Assembly: GCF_017315945.1 (NCBI RefSeq) | Contig: NZ_JAFLWI010000024.1 | Coordinates: 1-36,033 of the forward strand | Reading direction: 5' to 3' | Source of the DNA: Candidatus Enterococcus courvalinii | Lineage (GTDB): Bacteria > Bacillota > Bacilli > Lactobacillales > Enterococcaceae | DNA: 36,033 nt | In this document: positions 1 to 6,492 of the stretch, piece after piece | Position numbering within the stretch: the stretch's first letter is position 1 | How the letters are laid out: each line of letters opens with the position of its first letter | Program-made: the position numbers and the translations under genes | Notes under the pieces: model-generated | Seen by the model: the letters and a program-made list of their open reading frames with translations, nothing else | Told to the model about the DNA's origin: nothing | Database searches by the model: none

Positions 1-490
1 GACGGTCGCACATATGAACTAAAAGCGACACTGAACGACAAAGAAGTCGGCACAAGCAAAGTTGAAGCAGGGAAAGAATTCAGTATGGACTTACCTGAAC
101 GGACAACGCTAAAAGAAGGTGACAAAGTAGCAGTGTCAGAGGTGTATCAACAAGCAGGTAAAGAAGACAAAGTCAGTGAACAAGCAAAACAAGTTGTAGT
201 TGACGGAACCAACTGGTCAGACTGGCAAGTCAATGGCCCAACGTTAAACGAAGTCAAAACAACAGATACACAATTGACAGGAAATGTGAACGAACAAGAT
301 GTTGAAGCCGGTCGCACATATGAACTAAAAGCGACACTGAACGACAAAGAAATCGGCACAATCAAAGTTGAAGCAGGGAAAGAATTCAGTATGGATTTAC
401 CTGAAGGGACAACGCTAAAAGAAGGTGACAAAGTAGCAGTTCAAGTGATTGGTCATCAAGTAGGTAAAGAAGACAAAGTCAGTGAACAAG
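1..490 (+). repeat. 306-bp in-frame tandem repeat (Ig-like units)
   Basis: The block starting GGTCGCACATATGAAC at base 4 recurs at base 310, an offset of exactly 306 bp (102 codons). The two copies differ at only a few bases except at 133-156 versus 439-462, where the encoded residues change from VSEVYQQAG to VQVIGHQVG. The array probably continues to the left of the window. Confidence 0.85.
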
Positions 491-1284
491 CGGAACAAAT
501 CGTTACAGCGGTTAAACATCAAACAGTTTCTGAGTTTGATAAGGGGTATTGGAGAAATTATGGCTTAGTCTTTGAAGGAAAAATTGAAAATGAAGACTGG
601 GATTTATCTGATGCTTCTCGTATTCAAAAACAAGGATTGATTTATGATGAATCAGGCAAAATCATCAAAGAAATGCCAGCAGCAAACCATAACTGGTATG
701 ATTCAGAGAAATTCAATGGCTACCAAGTGATTGTTGACAATGATTTATTAGGTGAGTTAGCAGTCGGAAATTATACGATTGGCATGCGTGTGACAATTGA
801 TGGAGAAATTGTGGATGAACTACCATTACAAATCAAGCAACAAATGACAAGAATGGGGCCAATTCATAATGAGTATAACGATTTAGAAGAAGTAACACTG
901 AAACAAAATAGAATCAAGCCAGGCGTCATCAATAATGCACCAGGATTCAACGTTTCGAAATTAAATGAAACAGAAGAAGTTCATTTGTTTAATAAATATT
1001 GGAACGATGAAGATCAATTAGTTTTTGATGGCTACTTCACTAATGTTGAACAAAAAGGAACAACGAAAAAACTACGAATCACAGATAAAAACGGTCAGGA
1101 AGTTTATCAAAAAGAAGAGTTAAAAGCAGCGCCAGATTCATGGGGAATCCCAACGGGTGTGGATGACAATGACACATTCCAAGCGATTATTCCAATCGAA
1201 TTTCGTGACCAAGGACAATATGACTATGCGATTTGTTTAGTTACAGAAGATGGAACAGAAATTTACACACATCTATTAGATTAA
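1..1284 (+). CDS. C-terminal part of a repeat-containing surface/secreted protein (5' truncated by window)
   Basis: The reading frame is open from base 1, so the gene starts outside the window; the ATG at 85 is internal. The visible part has two kinds of module. First come tandem 102-residue bacterial Ig-like units (core pattern GRTYELKATLNDKE ... EGDKVAV), one partial and one complete, of the kind that form stalks in Gram-positive surface proteins. Then come two related beta-rich domains, one beginning near FDKGYWRNYGLVFEG (about base 530) and one near FNKYWNDEDQLVFDG (about base 985). The protein ends in THLLD with no LPXTG motif, membrane anchor or WxL domain, so it is secreted or held non-covalently. 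The lysine- and glutamate-rich repeats fit an extracellular protein. Ligand unknown. It lies upstream of a polysaccharide-type gene group, but a decayed gene separates them. Confidence 0.75.
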   Translation, partial: DGRTYELKATLNDKEVGTSKVEAGKEFSMDLPERTTLKEGDKVAVSEVYQQAGKEDKVSEQAKQVVVDGTNWSDWQVNGPTLNEVKTTDTQLTGNVNEQDVEAGRTYELKATLNDKEIGTIKVEAGKEFSMDLPEGTTLKEGDKVAVQVIGHQVGKEDKVSEQAEQIVTAVKHQTVSEFDKGYWRNYGLVFEGKIENEDWDLSDASRIQKQGLIYDESGKIIKEMPAANHNWYDSEKFNGYQVIVDNDLLGELAVGNYTIGMRVTIDGEIVDELPLQIKQQMTRMGPIHNEYNDLEEVTLKQNRIKPGVINNAPGFNVSKLNETEEVHLFNKYWNDEDQLVFDGYFTNVEQKGTTKKLRITDKNGQEVYQKEELKAAPDSWGIPTGVDDNDTFQAIIPIEFRDQGQYDYAICLVTEDGTEIYTHLLD

Positions 1285-1307
1285 AACTGTGAATAAGATA
1301 GAGTAGC

Positions 1308-1560
1308 ATGAGCAAAGTCAGTTAGAAGTAAGCCGAACGATTCAAAAGGAATCCCCTATTTTTGAATTTGTTCGGTCTATTTCTTGCTGGAATAATACTC
1401 GCTATGCATGGCCAATCAGAATTATGCAATGAATGTATCGCTAAAAATGATAAATAAGAATTAAAAGAGCTGCCTTCTTGTACCGATAACCAAGCGGAAG
1501 TTGGATAGCTACCAGCAAGTGTTAAGAAGTCAGACCAGTATGAAAAGCTCATGTGATTCG
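1308..1560 (+). pseudogene. Decayed gene of the YgbA_NO (nitrous oxide-stimulated promoter) family
   Basis: No intact frame exists here, but fragments in different forward frames line up in order with the YgbA_NO family. From 1331 one frame reads SRTIQKESPIFEFVRSISC, like the family start R-x-I-x-K-E ... Y-C. From 1407 another frame reads HGQSELCNEC, matching H-x(n)-LCxEC, and continues to ELPSC after one stop. From about 1522 the bases spell KCY and then, after a one-base shift, KKSDQYEKLM, a stop (TGA, one change from CGA Arg) and FA, matching the family ending HCYKP...VMRxAGPRM. Several frameshifts and stops are needed, so it cannot make the protein. The family match is from memory, not a search. 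Confidence 0.5.
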
Positions 1561-1562
1561 CA

Positions 1563-1596
1563 GAGTTGCGACAAGACGTTTGTCACAACTCTTTTT
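1563..1596 (+). terminator. Rho-independent terminator just upstream of the GT2 gene
   Basis: GAGTTG-C-GACAA (1563-1574) pairs with TTGTC-A-CAACTC (1580-1591) with one C/A mismatch and is followed by five T. It ends only 24 bases before the next start codon, inside what must be the leader of that gene if it is transcribed from upstream. Confidence 0.75.
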
Positions 1597-1620
1597 CTAT
1601 GAAAAGAAAGAGGAGAAAGA

Positions 1621-2940
1621 ATGTTTAATTTACCAAACTATGTATTTTTACCAATGAAATGGCTCGCAATTTGTATGGTCATCATTGTTTTTGCTAACTT
1701 GATCTATTTTACAACGTTATCGATTTTTGGCTTAAGAAAACCAAAACGTGATTATAAAATGGTGCCTGATCAAAAGAAATTTGTTTTTGTTGTACCTGCT
1801 CATAACGAAGAAGCAGTAATCGGCCCCACAATCAAAAGTCTAGTGAATCAAAATTACGATCCAGATTTATTTGATATTGTGGTCATTGCAGACAATTGTA
1901 CGGATCGAACAATTGATGTTATCCACTCTTACCCACGTGCAACTGCTTTTGAAAATGTTTCTGGACCAGAAGATCCACGTGGGAAGCCACATGCAATTGC
2001 TAGATATGTCGAAACAAATCATTGGAAAAATTATGATTATATTGCATTTATTGACGCAGATAATATTGTTGATGCCAATTATTTAAGAGAAATGAATGCT
2101 CAAGTTATTACTCATCCAGAACTAACAGTGGTTCAAGGTTACTTAGGAATTAAAAATGTTCGCTCTTCCATCACGGCTTCTGGTTATGCTGCTGTTTACT
2201 TTATTACCAACCGTGCTGTTCAAGCAGCGAATTATTTACTAGGTTGGAATGCAGCGATTGGTGGAACAGGTTTCATTCTTGATACGAATTACTTAGCAGA
2301 ACATGGCTGGAACCCACGCAGTTATACAGAAGATTTTGAATTACAAGTGGAACTTTCCATTGCCGGAAAACGCAGTGGCTGGAATCATTTTGCGGTGGTT
2401 CATGATGAGAAACCAGATTCCCTGATTGCTAGTCATAATCAACGTACACGGTGGGCACAAGGCCATTGGTATGTTGCTTTCACAACAACTTGGCGCCAAA
2501 TTCTTTCATTATTTAAATCAAAAAGCATAACAGAATTCTTAAGTAAAGTTGAAACACTTTTTTATTCGTATTCAATGGTCAGACCGGTAGCAATGCTAGG
2601 TATTTTATTGTTAAGTTTGATTGACAAAAGAATTTTTGATTATTTACCAAATTTGTTCTCCTTATTGACATTTTGGGTAGGAATTGAGGTATTGAACTTC
2701 TTGATTATCCCAATTGTATACTTTTCGCAAGAAGCAAAAGAATATTTTGCGGATGAAAAAGGAATTATCAGAAAGCTAATCTTTTTTATTCGGCTCGTCA
2801 TTGCATTTATTTACAATTCAATTACTTATATGGCTGCCCAGCTAGTTGGTTTTTGTACTTGGTTCAAACCACAAAATAAATGGAATAAAACCGTTCACAA
2901 GGCGACATTTGATCGAAATGAAGAGGAGGTACCAGAGTGA
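1621..2940 (+). CDS. Membrane glycosyltransferase, family 2 (processive type)
   Basis: This 439-residue protein has the layout of processive GT2 synthases (cellulose/hyaluronan/PNAG synthase-like). A transmembrane segment sits at about 14-36. The catalytic domain follows: VPAHNEE (58-64), DNCTD (91-95), DAD (145-147, metal/UDP binding), GGTGF (214-218), TED (236-238, catalytic base region) and QRTRW (274-278, the QxxRW acceptor motif). Three or four hydrophobic segments fill 310-425. It should polymerise or transfer sugar from a UDP-sugar on the cytoplasmic face and may pass the product through the membrane. The ATG has AGGAGAAAG just upstream. Its stop overlaps the GTG of a 26-codon ORF, and wecB follows, so the product may contain GlcNAc or ManNAc; that is inference. 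Confidence 0.85.
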   Translation: MFNLPNYVFLPMKWLAICMVIIVFANLIYFTTLSIFGLRKPKRDYKMVPDQKKFVFVVPAHNEEAVIGPTIKSLVNQNYDPDLFDIVVIADNCTDRTIDVIHSYPRATAFENVSGPEDPRGKPHAIARYVETNHWKNYDYIAFIDADNIVDANYLREMNAQVITHPELTVVQGYLGIKNVRSSITASGYAAVYFITNRAVQAANYLLGWNAAIGGTGFILDTNYLAEHGWNPRSYTEDFELQVELSIAGKRSGWNHFAVVHDEKPDSLIASHNQRTRWAQGHWYVAFTTTWRQILSLFKSKSITEFLSKVETLFYSYSMVRPVAMLGILLLSLIDKRIFDYLPNLFSLLTFWVGIEVLNFLIIPIVYFSQEAKEYFADEKGIIRKLIFFIRLVIAFIYNSITYMAAQLVGFCTWFKPQNKWNKTVHKATFDRNEEEVPE

Positions 2941-3017
2941 AAAAGAAATGCCTGAAGAATTTAGAATTCATTGTAGTAGTTGTACTATTATTAAGCTTTT
3001 TTTATTTATCCATTTAG
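2937..3017 (+). CDS. 26-residue membrane microprotein between GT2 and wecB
   Basis: A short frame starts at GTG 2937, overlapping the stop of the glycosyltransferase (GTGA), and ends at TAG 3015-3017. GAGGAGGT (2923-2930) lies 6 bases upstream, one of the best ribosome sites in the window, and the wecB ribosome site begins right at its stop. The peptide starts with three lysines, Cys and LKNLEF, then a run of about 15 hydrophobic residues (IVVVVLLLSFFYLSI) to the end: a single membrane helix with a positive cytoplasmic tail. Overlap, ribosome site and placement argue that it is translated. By analogy with small partners of polysaccharide synthases (IcaD, PgaD) it could help the GT2 protein, but I recognise no family. 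Confidence 0.65.
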   Translation: MKKKCLKNLEFIVVVVLLLSFFYLSI

Positions 3018-3031
3018 AGAGGAACTTGAAG

Positions 3032-4138
3032 TTGATTAAAATCATGACAATCTTTGGCACACGCCCTGAAGCAATCAAAATGTTGCCAATTGTAAAAGAA
3101 ATTGAAAAGCAATCACATAAAATAAAAGGAATCACAGTCGTTACGGGCCAACATCGGGAAATGTTAGACCAAGTTCTAGCTGTTTTTCAGGTAACGCCTG
3201 ACTATGATTTAGCACTAATGAATCAAAATCAGACCTTGACAGGACTAACTACTGGTATCTTGTCTGAATTAGACAGTATACTGATGATAGAAAAACCGGA
3301 TATTATTTTAGTTCACGGTGATACGACAACTACGTTTGCTGCAAGTTTAGCTGCTTTTTATCATCGAATCCCGATTGGGCACGTCGAAGCAGGTTTGCGA
3401 ACTTGGGATAAGTATAGTCCGTTTCCGGAAGAAATGAATCGTCAATTGACAGATGTCTTAACTGATTTTTATTTTGCACCTACTGAGGTAAGTAAAGAAA
3501 ACTTATTAAAGGAAAATCATCGAGCAGACCGAATTTTTATTACAGGAAATACGGTGATCGATGCGTTGCAGTATTCAATTACACCAGACTTCAATCATGA
3601 CATTCTAACAAAGATGGATCCCAAAAATAAATTGATTTTACTTACGATGCATCGTAGAGAAAACCAAGGGGAACCAATGGAAAATGTGTTTCAGGCCATC
3701 AAGCAATTAGTCCAACGTCAACCAGATGTCGAAGTCGTTTTTCCTGTTCATCTTAGTCCCACGGTGCAAGCCATTGCTAAAAAACATTTAGCTGATGTGG
3801 CGCGTGTTCACTTAGTAGAACCCTTAAGTATGGTGGATTTTCATAATTTAGCTGCTCGAAGCTACTTGATCTTAAGCGATTCAGGTGGCGTCCAAGAAGA
3901 AGCGCCTTCATTACACAAACCTGTTTTAGTTTTACGTCAAGAAACGGAAAGACCTGAAGGGGTGCAAGCTGGCACATTAAAAATTATTGGTACTGAAACG
4001 AAAAATGTTTTGACAGAAATTGAAAAGCTGCTTTTAGATTCAAACGCATATCAAAAAATGGCGACGGCTAAAAATCCGTATGGTGATGGTCGTTCATCTG
4101 CCCGAATTTTAAGCATTATTGAGCAATACCTTACTTGA
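3032..4138 (+). CDS. wecB: UDP-N-acetylglucosamine 2-epimerase (non-hydrolysing)
   Basis: It converts UDP-GlcNAc to UDP-ManNAc for surface polysaccharide or teichoic acid linkage units. Family signatures are in order: FGTRPEAIKM near the N-terminus, HGDTTTT, HVEAGLRT, PFPEEMNRQL, TGNTVIDAL, TMHRREN and SDSGGVQEEAPSL followed by RQETERPEG. I place the start at TTG 3032: AGAGAGGA lies 8 bases upstream and the protein then begins IKIMTIFGTRPEA at the usual distance, 368 residues in all, the normal family length. The frame stays open upstream to 2846, but that part overlaps the GT2 gene and the microprotein and matches no epimerase N-terminus. It is probably cotranscribed with the genes on both sides. 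Confidence 0.92.
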   Translation: MIKIMTIFGTRPEAIKMLPIVKEIEKQSHKIKGITVVTGQHREMLDQVLAVFQVTPDYDLALMNQNQTLTGLTTGILSELDSILMIEKPDIILVHGDTTTTFAASLAAFYHRIPIGHVEAGLRTWDKYSPFPEEMNRQLTDVLTDFYFAPTEVSKENLLKENHRADRIFITGNTVIDALQYSITPDFNHDILTKMDPKNKLILLTMHRRENQGEPMENVFQAIKQLVQRQPDVEVVFPVHLSPTVQAIAKKHLADVARVHLVEPLSMVDFHNLAARSYLILSDSGGVQEEAPSLHKPVLVLRQETERPEGVQAGTLKIIGTETKNVLTEIEKLLLDSNAYQKMATAKNPYGDGRSSARILSIIEQYLT

Positions 4139-4177
4139 TGCAATAGTTAAATAAAACTATACATGGAGGAGATAGGC

Positions 4178-5680
4178 ATGCATGAGTTTTTTTTGAGTAA
4201 AAAAAATGAAGGAAAATTAGCTATTTATAAGTTTTTGCTTTTTTCTAAAGTGGGCCGAACAGAAGACGAAATTATGAATGAGTTTCAGCTGAATAAAACC
4301 ACACTTAAACGGTACATGAACGAATTGGAAATTGATTTAAAAACGGTTTTTCAGTTGGGGGTGATGATTCAGTATAATTCATTTGGTAATCTGGCTATCA
4401 TGCGCTTGCCAGAATATACGATTGGTTACACGATTGATCAGTTACGAATTCTTTATATAAAAGAAAGTTCACTTTTCCAAGTGTTAACTGCTCTTTTTTC
4501 TAAAAGTTATGTATCTGTTGAGCAGTTAGCCTTAGATTTGAATCTTAGTACGCCACATGTGTACAAAAGTTTAGCCATGATTAAAACGATTTTGAAGAAA
4601 TTTGGTGGAACAATCTATTTAAGCGAATTTGGCAACTTAGAAGGTAGTGAGTTGGGTATTCGCTTTTTTTCATTTTTGATTTATTGGAATGTATTTAAAA
4701 CGAGTACAATGAATCCTTTTTCAACTCGAATGATTCCTGAATTTTTAGAAATTGATTTTTTGAAAGAAAAGATGGAAATTGAAAAAAATTTAAGTATCTC
4801 ACAAGAAATGAAAATCAGAATGTTACATGGCATTACTTGTTTTCGTTTAGCAAATCGAAAGAAGGAGATCGACCCAACAGAAGAATGTTTGACTGATATT
4901 CAGTTTTTTTACCGTGGTAAAAATAGTTTGAACTTGACGGATTTCCGAGTAGATCAAGAGGTCTTGATCAAAGAGTCAATGATTTTGAGTTTCTTTATCC
5001 GTGGCTTAACTTTTGATATCGATACACCAGAGATGAGAAGAGAGATTGTTGAATCCTATCAAAAATCAGATTTACCGATTGCTCGACTGACAGAACACTT
5101 ATTGAGTGATTTTCAACAACAGTTTCAATTTAACTATGTAGAGGGCAATTATTATGAATCTTATTACTTATTATTGTTCTTTCTGCTTTATTGTAAACAT
5201 ATTCATTTAGAAGTGGATGAATACTTTGAAAATCCTATTCAAAAAAATGAACAGATAGTCAAAGATAACCCTAATTTCATTCTTTTAAATCAAAAACTTA
5301 CGCATTTTATTGCCGCCTATGAAGAATTATCTGAGCTGTCGAAGTTGGCTAAAACCCAATTAGCTCATTTGCTCTTTTTTATTTTCGATCTCAATACAGC
5401 ACCACCAAAAGTGAAAGTGTTTGTGATGAATAATGGAGCAATCGGCAATGGCTATTTGATTAAGAATGGTATCCAAGAAGTCTTTCATCCAGAAATTTTA
5501 CAGATTGTTGAAGATCCGGAAGTGGCAGATTTGATTATTTCTGATGTCTATGAAGGTGCAGAAGTAAAAGTAGAACGATTTTACTTTAATAATATTTATG
5601 ATGAAAAAAATTGGGAAAGGTTGATCCAGTACCTCTCAAGATTTATTTTTAAGAAAACTTTTTTTAAAGATTCAATTTAG
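4178..5680 (+). CDS. Mga-like transcriptional regulator (HTH, PRD-like, EIIB-like)
   Basis: The 500-residue protein resembles streptococcal Mga and enterococcal Mga-like regulators. An N-terminal helix-turn-helix (about 15-60, KVGRTEDEIMNEFQLNKTTL) is followed by the Mga DNA-binding helix-turn-helix (about 100-150, YVSVEQLALDLNLSTPHVYK), a long helical PRD-like middle and a C-terminal EIIB-like region (VKVFVMNNGAIGNGY onward). I choose ATG 4178, 5-6 bases after GGAGGAGA; the ATG at 4163 lies inside that ribosome site. Only 39 bases separate it from wecB with no terminator, so it is probably in the same transcript. It may control this cluster or the surface-protein gene; the target is not visible in the sequence. 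Confidence 0.8.
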   Translation: MHEFFLSKKNEGKLAIYKFLLFSKVGRTEDEIMNEFQLNKTTLKRYMNELEIDLKTVFQLGVMIQYNSFGNLAIMRLPEYTIGYTIDQLRILYIKESSLFQVLTALFSKSYVSVEQLALDLNLSTPHVYKSLAMIKTILKKFGGTIYLSEFGNLEGSELGIRFFSFLIYWNVFKTSTMNPFSTRMIPEFLEIDFLKEKMEIEKNLSISQEMKIRMLHGITCFRLANRKKEIDPTEECLTDIQFFYRGKNSLNLTDFRVDQEVLIKESMILSFFIRGLTFDIDTPEMRREIVESYQKSDLPIARLTEHLLSDFQQQFQFNYVEGNYYESYYLLLFFLLYCKHIHLEVDEYFENPIQKNEQIVKDNPNFILLNQKLTHFIAAYEELSELSKLAKTQLAHLLFFIFDLNTAPPKVKVFVMNNGAIGNGYLIKNGIQEVFHPEILQIVEDPEVADLIISDVYEGAEVKVERFYFNNIYDEKNWERLIQYLSRFIFKKTFFKDSI

Positions 5681-5687
5681 GAAAACA

Positions 5688-5743
5688 AACACCCGCTACC
5701 AGAATTGACTGAATGATCAATTTTGGTAGCGGGTGTTCTTTTT
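5688..5743. terminator. Bidirectional terminator between mga-like gene and nrdG
   Basis: AACACCCGCTACCAGAATTGA (5688-5708) pairs with TCAATTTTGGTAGCGGGTGTT (5716-5736), loop CTGAATGA, with a T run on the plus strand and a T-rich flank on the minus strand. It serves the convergent genes on both sides. Confidence 0.9.
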
Positions 5744-6345
5744 TAGATTAGGTCTTGTTTTTTGATTTGTTCGTATGTTTGCGTAGCGTCGAAACATTTT
5801 TCCCAGATAACGACTTTATTCTGTGCTAAAGATTTTTGAACATCGACAATTCGCTGGTTACTGCTTCCACGAAATTGTAGCTTCAAGTCACGTTTGGAAA
5901 GATCGAAACGACCATCGACTAAGATATCGATTTCTGCTAATAAAGCTAACTTGTCTTCAGAGTCTTGTAACAATTCATCAAACGTATAACCAGTCCATGA
6001 CCAGATATCTTTGGTATGTCCAAACTCTTGACGGATTCGACGAACAACTTGCAAACAAACATCCGTATTCAAAAAGGGTTCACCACCAAGTAGGGTCAAA
6101 CCTTGAACATAATCATGGCGCAGATCTTCGATTATTTGTTCTTCTAGCTCTTGAGTGAATGGTTTTCCATAGCGAAAATTTTGAGCTGCTTTATTGAAAC
6201 AACCTTCGCAAGCAAACAGGCAACCACTGACGTACAAACTATTGCGGACACCCTCACCATCGACAAAATTAAATGCTTTATAGTCAGCAATATAATTTTG
6301 ACTGTATTCCTCAGCTAACCATTCTTTTGGTTTTGGATTTCTCAT
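5743..6345 (-). CDS. nrdG: Anaerobic ribonucleotide reductase activating protein
   Basis: A radical-SAM enzyme that uses SAM and a 4Fe-4S cluster to place the glycyl radical on NrdD. The cluster motif C-x3-C-x2-C is seen as CLFACEGC (Cys 42, 46, 49), followed by FNKAAQNF; LTLLGGEPF (about 100) is the glycine-rich SAM-binding motif. With ATG at 6345 it has 200 residues, slightly longer than the shortest NrdG proteins. A TTG one codon upstream is also in frame, but the ATG has GAAGTG at a better distance. It lies downstream of nrdD on the same strand, about 150 bases away with a terminator between, so it is expressed by readthrough or from its own promoter. Confidence 0.93.
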   Translation of the reverse strand: MRNPKPKEWLAEEYSQNYIADYKAFNFVDGEGVRNSLYVSGCLFACEGCFNKAAQNFRYGKPFTQELEEQIIEDLRHDYVQGLTLLGGEPFLNTDVCLQVVRRIRQEFGHTKDIWSWTGYTFDELLQDSEDKLALLAEIDILVDGRFDLSKRDLKLQFRGSSNQRIVDVQKSLAQNKVVIWEKCFDATQTYEQIKKQDLI

Positions 6346-6423
6346 CAAAACACTTCTTTCTATAGTGTAAGTTCTTGCAATCTAGCTAACAAAGCAATCT
6401 AAGTGTTAGTAGAAAAGTGCTTA

Positions 6424-6469
6424 TCAAAAAAGTTGTGACAAAAAGTAATTTGACTTTTATCACAACTTT
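6424..6469 (-). terminator. Terminator between nrdD and nrdG
   Basis: On the minus strand AAAGTTGTGATAAAAGT (6469-6453) pairs with ACTTTTTGTCACAACTTT (6446-6429), with one mismatch and one bulged base, followed by a T run. It should end or reduce transcription after nrdD, lowering nrdG relative to nrdD. Confidence 0.8.
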
Positions 6470-6492
6470 CAGTTTTACAATAAGGTAGTGGA

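Noticed and set aside
1322-1552. 76-codon minus-strand ORF in the gap before the GT2 gene
   Set aside because: No ribosome site and no family; the plus strand of this stretch carries the decayed YgbA_NO-like gene.
2846-3031. Upstream extension of wecB
   Set aside because: Overlaps the GT2 gene and the microprotein and does not resemble an epimerase; TTG 3032 has the ribosome site.
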